A stretch of 64,000 nucleotides of DNA from Gracilariopsis chorda (lineage: Eukaryota; Rhodophyta; Florideophyceae; Gracilariales; Gracilariaceae): assembly GCA_003194525.1 (NCBI GenBank), contig NBIV01000123.1, positions 1 to 64,000 of the forward strand. The letters run 5' to 3'. The position numbers and the translations under genes were made by a program. This document shows, piece after piece, positions 35,986-46,695 of this stretch. Within the stretch, counting starts at the first letter, position 1. Every line of letters starts with the position of its first letter. The notes beneath the pieces are model-generated. The model saw only the letters and a list, made by a program, of their open reading frames with translations. It did not search any database and had not been told where the DNA came from.

Positions 35986-38900
35986 CCCATATCGCTGCAA
36001 TTTGAACCCTTATCGCAGCACACCTTGCAAGCGTTGTGGAAAGGTCGGCAACTCAAGGGCCACGTGCTGGGGTGAGAATGCTGATGTCGAACGAAGGGTT
36101 GCGTTCGAGTACATACTGGTGGATTTCAATAACCAGAATTAGCTTAAGAAGAATGACAAGGGTATTAATGTGCAGAACAGCCAACAAACAAGTAATGTCT
36201 CCGTGGTGACTGAAGAAGAAAGTAATGAAGAATACCAGAACACGACGAAGAGCATAGCTGAAGTGCACCAATGCCAAAACAACCCCATGCAGTTACCCTA
36301 TCTGCTCAAACCATCTCTCATAATGTATAGTGAACCTCATAGATTGCATAAGCACGCAGCATGCTCTAAAAAACCCACGAAAGAAAAGATGCCGTCTACG
36401 AATTCATCTTACAAATCAAAGCAAGAGGAATACGCATGAAAGTATAATGGTCTTAAGGAGCTACTAAATGCTTGCTCTGGAATCTCCTTCGGTCAACTTG
36501 TTCGGGGCGATGATGAACACGCTAAGGAGAATCAGCGTCACATTTTACCAGGACGAACGTTCACCGATCACATCAGTTACGCTGAAGCCACTAACGAGAC
36601 CCGGTGCCTAAAGGTGGTCACGGTAAAGGTGTACAGAACTGATTTGGAAGACATGCTGGACCCAAGAGCTATGCAAAAATTTGCGGCCTGCGAGCCTCAC
36701 GCAGATATGGCTCGATGGAACCACCCCCAACCAATAGGAAGAGTACAGTAGCTGACGGAATCACCACTACTGTGCGTAGAGTCCCATATGACGTTCCAGT
36801 GACGTTTTGGACAGTAAATGTTCGGCTGGAATTTCTACCTTTATTGTCACTGCATTGTCTCCAGTCTTGGAGCGTCTAGAAATATGCACTGATCTGGGGG
36901 CACAAGAAGTATCACTCAGCTACCAAAGAAAATCTGTCACTTTTTGTTTAGAGAAAGCTCGGCGAAACTCCAATAAACTCTGGAACCTACAGTGAATATT
37001 TTACGTTAGACGGAGGCCTTTCCTTCAGGCACAGAATCAAACTAGGAGCAAGAAGAATTACATTTTGTTATGTTGAAGACGAAAAGAAGAGCGCCGGATT
37101 CTCATTGCCCTCATTAGTGGATGTAACCACCGAAGAGGTATTGATTGCTGATATGAATACCAATGAGGAACTAATGAAGCATTGTTCAAACGAAGTGAAA
37201 ATTGGTGGAACACCACCCCGTTCTACAGAGCAAGATTCAGAAGCAGACCGAGCGGACGAGCAAAAATTGTTGTGGTATGTTTAAGAAGTGAAAGAAGGGG
37301 TGATGAAACTGTCTTCCACAATCCGTTTCTGGATGGTACTGAACCAGAACCGTCTCTTGAAGGGGCCCACAGTGTCTATAAAATACGATTTGGAGGTAAT
37401 GGGAACAAAAATGGCATAGATTTCTCAACAGAAGCCGTCCCCTCTGTTCTGCCGAATCCAAAATTCCAAATTCCAGTTATGGATCATGCAGTTGTGCATC
37501 AAACTTTTGAGACCTTCAACACTTCGAAGACGTTTAAGATATTTGTTGAACGAAGGGAGCTAGAGTCTGGTCCCGAGGATCCAGTACCCCTACCAGTTCG
37601 AGAATTTTCGTCTAATTACAGATTTCGTACAGCACTGAAGAATCCAACAGATGTCGCCCTCTTCCTTGAACCCCCAGGCAGCCAGGAAGAAGAATCACAA
37701 GAGGTTCGGAATCGCCCTGAGACGGAAGAAGTAGAACAGAACTTGGTTGAGAGTTATTCGTGTGCATCTGTACTCAGGCTTGGCATTTATGAGCAGGGGA
37801 ATTATGTGATGATATATTCTGGCGTGAGAGTGGAACATGAGATTCACCCTTAACATAATTTGGGCAGTTGTGAAAATGATCAATAAAAACCGCAAGAAAG
37901 ACGGGACATAGGTGATACAATCCATGTATCCCGAGATAAGCACGGAAATTTCATCCTCCTATATCCTGATGGACATACAGGGATTGTAATACCTGAGTAC
38001 TACGAAGCACCTCAAGCAAATAGCTCTACTAAAAACAGCAAGAACATCCAAGGTGGGGCCGGCCAGTGATCTGATACTTCCCAGCCAGCTGAGGATCAGG
38101 TGCCTCCAAATAGTTCAGATAAAGAACCCCTTGATCACCCCACGGACAAGACAAATCCAAGCAAGCATCACTATAAAGATCTGAGAAGGGTACCACTACT
38201 GCAAGAAAATGATATAAAAGAAAATCCCGAAAAGCATATGCTGTTGGTTTCACCCAACAGCAATATAGGGAGAAAGCCCGTTGGAGTTTGGGATCTAACA
38301 GAACCCGCGTTATGAGATAAAAACAGATTGAAAGTGCTCAATGATAAGGTACACCATCTTCCCAAACCACAACGCTCGGCGTTGCTAAGTACGAACGAAA
38401 ATGCAGAGCTAGGCGCTTGATAGTTGGACGATCTCTAACCGGTGAACGAACCAGTGAGGCATGAGTTCATGTTAGAAATCGATATACCCATTAATTCGCG
38501 TGTAGGCAGGTTGCCACCAAAATAGGACACGGTCATGCAAGAGAAAACTGACATGATGCTATTGGCTGGCATCATCAAACCAAGCGGCTCCCAATGGTCA
38601 TTTCCAATTGTCAATGCGTTCAAAAAGGATGGGAAACCTCACTTCTGTGTCCAATACACAGCGTAGAGCTCTGTGATAAGAGCAGAATGTTGGGCGTTAC
38701 CTTATATGCATCAAGTATTTGATGAATTCGTGGATGAAAGTTCGTTACTACTGTGTACTTGTCTTCAGGCTACTGACCGATATGGATTTCTCCCCGATGT
38801 AAGGAGATAATTTCTTTTATCTGCCGACAAGGAACATACAAATTTGAGGCAATATCGTTTGGACTAATGAATGAGCCCTCAAATATTCAGAAATTTATGG

Positions 38901-40649
38901 ATTCCATCTTGATATGTGTTGTGTTTGCTCGATTATACATTGATGATGTTATGTTTTCTCAATAACTCTCGACGAAAATGTGAAACATGTCATCTACCTA
39001 CTGAAAATCAATCTGGAGCATGGTCTCAAGCTGAATATATGGAAGAGTCACGTTGCCCAGTCTTGGATAGAATTGCTAGGAAAAGCAGTGGATGCTAACA
39101 GGATAGGTGTGGAGATGAAGAAGATCCAAGCTATACAAAAGGCTTCCTTACAGACTACGAAAACGGCGCTCAAAAGTTTTCTAGAACTTGCGAGACATTA
39201 CAGATGCTTCATTTAAGAGATTTGCTAATACAGCATCTGTCTGGCACGCAGCCACCCCGAATAATAAGAAGCTTGAATTTTCGGATGATATGAAGGAAAC
39301 ATTTGAGGAGCTGAAACGCAAGCGTACATTACTGGCATTTTCGAACTTAGGCTTATCCTTTCATGTCAGACCGGACGCGTTGTTTGTGGTTTTGGTGCGA
39401 TTCTTGCACAGAAAAAGGAAGATGGCAAATTTCATCCGATTCAATTTGCATCTGGCACCCTGAATGATTCTGAGCACCGGTACTCAGTTTGCAAACAGGA
39501 AGCACTAGCTGTCATGTTGGCGTCGTCAAGTATTCGTATCTAACTATTGGTATCCCGGCCATTGAAAGCTACTCACAGATCAAACAGCTCTTAATTATGC
39601 CTTTCAAAAGAATGATACCAATGGGTGACTCGCTGGATGGTCAGATCGCCTCGCAGAATAGGAATTTGAAATCATCTATCGTGCTAGTTCCAAGAACCAA
39701 GCTGCTGACTTCTTCTTGCGATATGCTCACCAAGCATTTGGTAATATTTCAAATGAATACGACCCTGCCCTGTCTATTGCTAAAGCCCAGAACGCGCCTT
39801 TCTCCGGTCTAGAACCATATTATGCCAATATTGTTCGGTACGTGAGTGGCGTGATGATTGAAGAACCCGATCCACAGATCCGAGCAGCCATCAAAAGGAA
39901 TTTGAAGAAGATCGTCGCCTGGGATGGCAAACTCTACAGATGCACAGGGAAAAGCTTGGCAATAGTTCCCACGCTAGATAATTGGCCTGGGCTTATTCGA
40001 ACGCTGCCTGATGACATTGGGCATTGGGAGATGGCATAGACACAGTCGTTTATGGAAGTCCGCTTCTGGTAAAGCACGATGCTATCAGACATTGCCAACT
40101 ATGTACAAAGCTGCAATGGCTTTCAGCATACGGCACCTCTCTTGAAGTATCAGAATGGGACGCAAGTGCCCTTAACCAAACTATTTCACACCGTTTCAGT
40201 AGACTTTGCCAGCCTACGACCAACTACGATCACGGGGTAGCGGTTGCTACTAATCAGAGTTGAACATCTCACTGGTGGGCTACTTTGAACAGCTAGCAAA
40301 ACATCGACGGCAACAGTCTTGGTTCACACTTCGTATAAAAGGAAATCATACAGCCTTCGGATACCCAAACCCCATTTTTCCAGACAATGATACAGCCTTC
40401 ATGGCTAATTCAGTTCAGAAATTCTATGAAGCAAGAAGGGATCACCTGGAAGTCCCTCCTGCCCTACGCTTCCATGTCACATGGACGGGGCAAAATAATT
40501 GTTGGTATTTTCAACCACAGCAGAACCACAATGGTTTCTGACCGAAACCCAGATTGGAACCGTGAAATGGACTAAGGGGGCTTTGGATATCACCGACGCA
40601 AACTCAGTTGCGACTATTAACCCTTGGAATTGATGTATGGAGTCCACTT

Positions 40650-42454
40650 TCGGATGCCTCTTTGGACCCCGAATCCCTCATTAGAAACGCCACCATCGAT
40701 AACCTCCATCATGAGAACTTGGTTTGCTCTGCTCCCCGAGCATAGCGCATAATAAAGCAACCAAACCGCCACAGTAACCCCCGAGAGCGCACATATTGAA
40801 GGTAGGCAATGAGATATTTGTTACACGAGAAAAAGTTCTTTACCGCAATCGTAAATGACCTCTACTCAAGTCTAGATACTATGGTTCATGAAAAGCTGTT
40901 CGTGCAAACCATCCACGCTATATCTTTGCCTCCCCAAATCAAAGATACAGCAGAAAGCCAAGTCATGCTGAACGTCTGAAGCTCTACTACCGCAGGCCAA
41001 CTCATCTATGCCCGAAAAGAGTCATGAAGATCACCGAGGATGAAATTGAAGGTGAATCTAGCCATATCGAAGAGAGCAACACTATCACAATCATGCCTCC
41101 TATGGTAGACTATTACATCCTTGGCATTGTAGATAGCCTCCAGAACCGAGCTGTGGCTGACTGTCGTCTATTTATTTGGCTTGCAAACTTACAAGAATCT
41201 CTTCCTGTATGTAAGGAGATCATGTGACCAGTCATGCATCTCTGTCTATCGCTTTGAAAGCTTAGTAGAGCTCTGCTGGTTGAAAGTGTCTTCATGACCC
41301 TACGCAGACTCGTTGGAAATAGGAACTACCCAGTCTGGGACGCTCCGTTTTATCTGTAATACTTCAAAGTAGGTCGATAAGGTCATATTCCTCGCGAGTC
41401 TACGCATCAGCAAGACATAGCGGGTTTCATACAGCAGATGGGAGGTGGCCAAGATTTTATGTTGCAGTATGAGCCTGATATAAATCGTATGATGATTCTC
41501 TTTTCCTTCCGCTATCAGGTGATCTCGTTTGAGCGTTAGTAACCATATGGATGAACTGTGCCTAAAACACTACCATACAAAGAAGACAACCTTATATCAG
41601 AATACATTTACATCTGCATACTATGATAAATCACACATTGAATCTGGCACATTCGTGGCAACTGTACGGAAATTACTGGTAGTATCGATACTGCCAAAAA
41701 ACTCTGGTCGTGCGGCGGAAGCGACCTCTGAGTGGGGGACTGTCAGGAAGTATACCCTTTTCCCCTAGGTGGAAAAGAGGAGAGGGGGATTCCGTACGAG
41801 ATGCGATTTGATTTTTAAGACTACCATTCTCTCGCCGCCTTACACCACAACCTGTCACCTGCTTCCAACACAAGCAGCGCACTGCACCACAGGTCCAGCC
41901 TACGTCATCGCCTGCTTCCCATCCAGCCGGGGCAGCGTATGAGCGCCGTCTCCGCTGCCATTGGTGCTGCTTGTTTCTGCCACTACTACTGCTGCTGATA
42001 ATTACTGCTGCAGACGTTACTAACATCATGTAGAAGTCGTTCAACTCAAGGAACCGTTGTTTCACCCAGTATCAAGTCCTTTTTTGTATAAACGAGCCCT
42101 GATGATCGAAAGAAGGAGGGGAATAGGAGGGATATGTCCGAAACAGTGACAGATCGAAGAGAATATTAGCCCACGGAGTAGCGGACGCACGTACAGGTTT
42201 GGCAAACGGGCGATAGTGTCACTGAACTCACTAGCTTTGGTCAGTACAGTTGTTTTGTTCTCCAAAATAAAACTCAATTTTTCCTCGATTTACATAAGTA
42301 CTTGGACCTTCCAATGCCTTCAATTCGTAACGGCTAACCACTCTGATCATCTTTGGGTTGTAAGATCAGGCGATAAAGCATATAGTTATTCTTCTGCCTC
42401 CATCTCCACCAAGTCACAATACTGAATGGAGTGGTCCCAAAAACTAGAGTCACC
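40650..42454 (+). other. Gypsy 3' region, little recognisable
   Basis: Short frames only (up to ~130 codons on either strand). The frame at 41024-41227 may be a downstream integrase remnant. A CTG/CAT-rich patch lies near 41960-42010. I see no gene of its own here. Confidence 0.35.
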
Positions 42455-42950
42455 TGACAGCTCTCAAATAGTGGGTGATGCCTCTTGTGTGGGCATGAAT
42501 AACTGGTTGAAACAGCTTTAATTTCTGAAGCTGGCTTGTCATGGCAAGGAAAAGCATGAAAAGCCGTTATTAGTTGTAACCTGGAACTCGAAATCAACAT
42601 AAGAGGGTATGAATGTAGGAAAATTTTCTATAAAAGCCCGAGCTTGGCTGGCTTGGCGCTAAACCAAGACGAACCACTTCTCTTCCCTTCCTGGAACTCC
42701 GACCTTTCTTTAGAGCTATCTGCTCTTCTCTGCACTCAATTGACCCTTCTCTCACACCACGTTCTCTTTTGTGATGTAGTCCGGTCACCTGCATCTATTC
42801 GTTATGCCTGCACGCAACCGATTCTTGCCAGCCTTGGTATTGTGTGCTGCTCCGTGCAATAGCCTCATGCTCGACCTAAGGTCCTAGTCCCAAGTGATAT
42901 CGTGAACATTCACTATGGCATTGTGCTAGACCTAAGCTTTTCGTCGCACG
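42455..42950 (+). mobile_element. Right LTR of the Gypsy element
   Basis: Homologous to 34396-34800 in the landmarks listed there. It contains a TATA-like box TATAAAAG at about 42630-42637, followed by a pyrimidine-rich stretch, a plausible LTR promoter. The right end is not sharply defined. Confidence 0.55.
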
Positions 42951-43032
42951 GTTGTTGTCACTGATGCCCATTTTGCTACGAAACTGTTTTGTATACTCTG
43001 GTTCTGTGCTGTGCCCCGCCGAGTTACCTCTG

Positions 43033-43081
43033 CAGCCTTCTAAAACAGTGTATCGGCTTTGTACACTGTTTCAGAAGGCTG
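43033..43081. repeat. 20-bp-stem hairpin
   Basis: The arms at 43033-43052 (CAGCCTTCTAAAACAGTGTA) and 43062-43081 pair with one mismatch around a 9-base loop. GCCGAGTT and AACACGGC outside the stem extend the symmetry after a gap. It could be the centre of a foldback element. Confidence 0.8.
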
Positions 43082-43314
43082 TAAACGAAACACGGCGGCG
43101 CCTGTTCAGGTCTGTAGTGGTAGCGTACTTCGTGTACCACTATATATATTGCTATTGCACGCCTTTTTTGGTCCTCTAAAGCTACAAACCATTCTTTTTG
43201 TCTGCTCTACAGCAAAAAAGGGAACATTAAGAATGCAAAATTCCGGCATGGTTTGTACTACCAATCTAACGCTTAGCGCTTCTTCGTGAACGTCTGCAAA
43301 ACATTACATCTGTA

Positions 43315-43786
43315 AACAAGTGGAAACGGCCTACGGCCGTGGGCGGCGCTACGCGCCGCGTTGTTTTTGTAGCTTTGAGTATTTCGTAGCGTTCGGAGGC
43401 TCTTCGAGCACTTTGCTCACTTGAGCTCGCAATAGCGCTCGTAGAACCACAAGGCGCTGCGGCGCCTAGAGTATGTGGAGCCGCAGGGATTTGTGTTTAG
43501 GTGCCTAAATTGACTGCAGTGCAAGCCAATGATGAGAAAGCGCGACAAGTTGCTTTGTGTAACTGAGTGGCACTGCAGTCATTATGGGAGTGCCAGCCAG
43601 TAAGCAGGAAGCTTTGCTGCTGCTGCTGCTGCTGACTTTTTTAAATGGTAGGGAGGCGTTGCACCAAAAGGCAGTTTTGCATGCGCAGACGCGGGCGTGC
43701 AAGACGATTTTGTGGCGCAACGCCTCCCGTCAGTCAACAACACCCCCTCATACATGAGCAAATCATTAAGAGTCGGGGTGTTGAGA
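43315..43786 (+). mobile_element. HPR-2, hairpin-rich repeat
   Basis: It starts with CAAGTGGAAACGG and a run of small palindromes (GGCCTACGGCC, GGCGGCGCTACGCGCCGC, GCGCTGCGGCGC). Then follow TGGCACTGCAGTCAT, a (CTG)n run near 43615-43635, a stem formed by GGGAGGCGTTGC and GCAACGCCTCCC, and a terminal stem CAACACCCC/GGGGTGTTG (43738-43746 with 43775-43783). It is directly followed by HPR-3, head to tail. No coding potential is recognised. Confidence 0.7.
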
Positions 43787-44333
43787 CAAGTGAAAACGGC
43801 CTTCGGCCGTGGGCAGCGCTGCGCCCCGCTGAGTACGGGTGACTTTGGGGGATCTGCAGACCGCTTATGCTCGCTAACGCTCGCAAACGACCTGCAGACC
43901 CATGGGGGCCGCGGCGCCGAGAGTGAATATAGAATAGAGTAGCAATTGAGTGCCCATGCGATCGTGATTGGCGCGCACTGCAGTTGTGCATAGAGAGTAC
44001 AGTGGAATGTAAGTGGCTGGCACTGCAGTCATTTACTGTAGTGCCAGCCACTGATACTGTAGTGCCAGCCACTGATACTGTAGTGCCAGCCACTGAGCAG
44101 CAGCGGCAGTCAACATGCAGCAGCATGCAGCAGCAGCCAATAAGCTGTACGCTTTGCTGCTGCTGCTGCTGCTGCTGAATTTGGTGAATGGAAAGGAGGC
44201 GTTGCGCCAAGAGAGGTTTTTGCACGCGCGTACAGGGGCGTGCGCGCGTGTTTATTGGCGCAACGCCTCCTGTCAATCAACACCACCCCCCTCATACATG
44301 TGTAAATCATTATAGTACGGGGTGGTGTTGAGA
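43787..44333 (+). mobile_element. HPR-3, best preserved hairpin-rich repeat
   Basis: Same order of modules as HPR-2: CAAGTGAAAACGGCC with a GGCCTTCGGCC palindrome, unique part, three ACTGTAGTGCCAGCC units (about 44030-44100), a CAG block and a (GCT)n block, then a perfect 16-bp stem (44195-44210 with 44255-44270) enclosing an 8-bp CACGCGCG/CGCGCGTG stem. It ends in a perfect 13-bp stem (44277-44289 with 44319-44331). The paired stems with few mismatches suggest recent activity or selection on structure. Confidence 0.75.
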
Positions 44334-44475
44334 TACACCTTAACCTCCGGTTTTTAATGCAATTTTTCAATCAATCGCCCAATCAGAAAATCGTGTGTAT
44401 GTTTCTGCCATCATTGCGCCAAATCTTTCTCAAGTTGTGACAGGTAAATTTGTGCGCACGGGTGCAGACTAGCTA

Positions 44476-44515
44476 CAGGATGGGTAACCCTCCCAGCGGG
44501 GATATTTGGCACAAA
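44476..44515. repeat. Left terminal inverted repeat of the Tigger element
   Basis: CAGGATGGGTAACCCTC followed by GGGGATATTTGGCAC. It pairs with 46655-46693 and has TA outside. Confidence 0.75.
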
Positions 44516-44655
44516 TTTTCGCAGGCAGAAATCGTCCTCCACGGCTTCAAACGGACGCTTTTTACAGGAGATTTCTGAAGCCACGTTGTCCCAAGGCCTA
44601 ACCTGGGGAAATTTGGCGAAGCCCCGATCACCCACTTCAACTCATCGCAAGCCGA

Positions 44656-46509
44656 TTACCTTGTGCTGAGCCCCAACAGGGCTGTGGCGGCTTCGGCCGC
44701 CGCTACATTATGCTCCTCTAAAGACCCGTCTTCATTTCGCTCTTGCCGCCAGAGCGTCAGAAGTGGAATATCATCGGTGGCGTCCCATAAACCAGCTCCA
44801 TCAACATTATCCCCGCCTGCTAACTGCATGTTTTCCTTGCCTGGCCCAACATACTTTACCGTTCTTGATCTCCGCTGCGCCCTCCCGCCATTCGTCACAT
44901 TCTTCAACACACCCACATCAGACAAAACCGCGGCTGGCGCACCCGACATGCTTTTCATATTTGAACGCATATGACAAACAGGTGCCTGTAATGGTGCAGC
45001 TTCCCACAAGACACGATGGGCGGAACGGTTATTCTGTAACGTCTGCTCTACTAACGCGACACCTATCGTGGCATTGTCCTCACGCTCCACAATTTCTCGA
45101 ATCCGCGAATAGATAACAACATCGGCTGTCCGTAATGTCATGTGCAGTTCTTTGTGCTGCTCAGTATTCTCGTTTGGAACTCGCTTCTCCATCGATAGCC
45201 GCTCGCGAAGCATCTCGTAGAATTGAAAATTCATCGGCCACATGCCGGTGGATATGAAGCTCTGTTGAACGACGTCTGCTGTAAGAACTTGAAATCCTGC
45301 AACACCCAGCTTAAGTTTGAATGCAATGTTCGCATTGCTATACATTCCAGTTTTTATCAGCACATCTCTGACCTGCCTTGTCCTTTCCTTGAACTTCTTA
45401 TTAATGGTTGCGTCACAAGGTTGCAGAAAATGGGATGTATTTGCCGGAAGTTGGATAACAATTATGTTATATTTATGGCAGTACAGGATCCACTCGGCAC
45501 CTTTACGGGAGCTATGGCCATCAAGGAGCAGCAGGACGGGCTTGTCAGGTGTCACAAACTTACGGCAGAACTCGTTGAAATGCGTAATGAGTTTGGGCAT
45601 GATCTCCATTGTCATTGACCCCTTCGTCGTTAGCGCGATATGGGTTCCATCCGGAATCCAGGTGTTCTCCGTCAACCACCGTAGACTGGCTGGTAGGTGG
45701 ACTTTCGCGCTGCTCGGGATCGGGGTTTTCCACCGCGGCATCACCTTTTTTCCGGACGCAACAAAGAAGGGTGGAGCAACTAGACCGGATGCTGAGGCGA
45801 TTACCACAGCAGTAAGGTGGGCTCCATTGTCCTTTATATTGTGCCGCCTACCACCCAAATTAGAAGCGGATGCGGAGAAAGTTCGTCCTCGCTTTCCGTA
45901 ATCTGTGCTTACTGCGGTCTCGTCCAAGTTCCAGATGCGGCTTGGGTCTTGGAACAGGTCGGAATGTTTTTGTTTCAAAGCTTTCAGGTGGTGAACGAGG
46001 GTGTGGACATGTTCTAAGTCCTCCCCAAGAAAGTACCGATGGCAGTGATTCTCTGTCTTTCGGTACGTGATGTCGCGGTGGCGTGCACGAAAGCTACGGA
46101 TTGTGTCATCGCATGGGAGAGCGTTTTTGTAGCTGTGTCTGCCGTCCGCTGCTATAGTTGACATAGCTTCTTTGAGGTGATTGATATCGAATGCAAAGCC
46201 TCTTTCGGCGGCATGCTTTACTCTTTTCACAATCATTTCTTCTTCTTGTGTGCTCAAGACAGATGGTCGTCCTGCATGGTAGTCTACAGGACTCAAAAGT
46301 TTGTGCAACAGTGATTGCTTCTTTTCCTTCCAAGCTCGTCTTATGCGGTAAAGCGTTGTGAGGGATACAGAACAGCGTGCGGCAATGCTGGAAAGCTTCT
46401 CATTCGTCTGCAGCAATTGAAAAGCTTGGTTACGAGCCTTTCCCTCTTGGGCTCGTTGCAATTTGCTGCGTTTGAGACGAGCCGTCTGGCGTCTCATGGA
46501 CTCGGGCAT
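44656..46509 (-). CDS. Pogo/Tigger-type DDE transposase (617 aa)
   Basis: A cut-and-paste transposase acting in the nucleus on the element's inverted repeats. The N-terminus is basic, with a helix-turn-helix at about residues 30-60 (KLSSIAARCSVSLTTLYRIR) and a second DNA-binding region (about 75-165) ending in the FRARH and TYRKTENH stretch. The DDE core shows NLDETAV (Asp196), LLLLDGHSS (Asp330) and ANTSHFLQPCDATIN (Asp366), giving DD35D spacing, all in the expected motifs. The ~150-residue C-terminal tail ends in a Glu/Ala-rich stretch. The frame is uninterrupted and of normal family length. The ATG at 46509 is a good start because it lies ~185 bp inside the right inverted repeat and begins just before the basic region. 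Domestication is possible, but the intact TA/TIR ends favour a young mobile copy. Confidence 0.9.
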   Translation of the reverse strand: MPESMRRQTARLKRSKLQRAQEGKARNQAFQLLQTNEKLSSIAARCSVSLTTLYRIRRAWKEKKQSLLHKLLSPVDYHAGRPSVLSTQEEEMIVKRVKHAAERGFAFDINHLKEAMSTIAADGRHSYKNALPCDDTIRSFRARHRDITYRKTENHCHRYFLGEDLEHVHTLVHHLKALKQKHSDLFQDPSRIWNLDETAVSTDYGKRGRTFSASASNLGGRRHNIKDNGAHLTAVVIASASGLVAPPFFVASGKKVMPRWKTPIPSSAKVHLPASLRWLTENTWIPDGTHIALTTKGSMTMEIMPKLITHFNEFCRKFVTPDKPVLLLLDGHSSRKGAEWILYCHKYNIIVIQLPANTSHFLQPCDATINKKFKERTRQVRDVLIKTGMYSNANIAFKLKLGVAGFQVLTADVVQQSFISTGMWPMNFQFYEMLRERLSMEKRVPNENTEQHKELHMTLRTADVVIYSRIREIVEREDNATIGVALVEQTLQNNRSAHRVLWEAAPLQAPVCHMRSNMKSMSGAPAAVLSDVGVLKNVTNGGRAQRRSRTVKYVGPGKENMQLAGGDNVDGAGLWDATDDIPLLTLWRQERNEDGSLEEHNVAAAEAATALLGLSTR

Positions 46510-46654
46510 TGTGCTTCATCCGCTACTAGACTGTGGAACAGTCAGAACCGAGTCAGAAGGAGTGGAAAATGACGTAGCAGTCCAGTAGTGACCTGAATAA
46601 AGCCGAAACTGACAGGGACAATGTGTGGCTCTTATGTCTTGCCAAATTGTTCCA

Positions 46655-46693
46655 TTTGCCAAATTACCCCGTTATGAGGGTTAGCCAGGATTG
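46655..46693. repeat. Right terminal inverted repeat of the Tigger element
   Basis: Its reverse complement begins CAATCCTGGCTAACCCTC and continues with ACGGGGTAATTTGGC. TA lies outside at 46694-46695. Confidence 0.75.
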
Positions 46694-46695
46694 TA

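Larger units (their letters stand above)
34394..42950 (+). mobile_element. Old Ty3/Gypsy element with degenerate LTRs
   Basis: On the plus strand: left LTR (about 34396-34800), gag with zinc-knuckle-like CKRCGKVG (about 36000-36070), a protease/spacer region (36440-38400) that includes a 223-codon frame at 37182-37853, RT (38430-39000, with a YIDD motif near 38936-38947), RNase H (39190-39600), integrase (39720-40650, with the zinc-binding region and a KLFHTVSVDF-type core) and right LTR (about 42455-42950). The two LTRs share landmarks (TCAAATA(A/G)TGG; CTGGTT(A/G)(A)GAAACAGCTTT-like; a TATTAGTTG stretch) but are strongly diverged. Many breaks (well over ten); the oldest retroelement here. 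Confidence 0.75.
44476..46693 (-). mobile_element. Complete Tigger/pogo-like DNA transposon
   Basis: The element is flanked by TA on both sides (44474-44475 and 46694-46695), the pogo/Tc1-mariner target duplication. Its ends form imperfect terminal inverted repeats of ~40 bp: left CAGGATGGGTAACCCTC then GCGGGGATATTTGGC; right, in reverse complement, CAATCCTGGCTAACCCTC then ACGGGGTAATTTGGC. Length is 2218 bp, usual for Tigger. It encloses one open transposase gene, so it looks whole. Confidence 0.85.

Noticed and set aside
41673-42065. 130-codon minus frame with Ser/Arg-rich sequence
   Set aside because: Low-complexity composition from CTG/CAT-rich DNA in the decayed 3' region of the Gypsy element.
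43315-44333. Helitron ends for the HPR family
   Set aside because: The terminal stem runs to the very end and is not followed by a CTRR motif ~10 bases later; no 5' TC start; insertion is not between A and T in a clear way.
43734-44370. 180-codon and smaller frames with poly-Gln or poly-Leu runs
   Set aside because: Produced by the CAG/CTG runs of HPR-3 in several frames at once; no domain.
44663-45901. Plus-strand frames of 100-190 codons opposite the Tigger transposase
   Set aside because: They lie antisense to a gene with clear catalytic motifs; antisense shadows.
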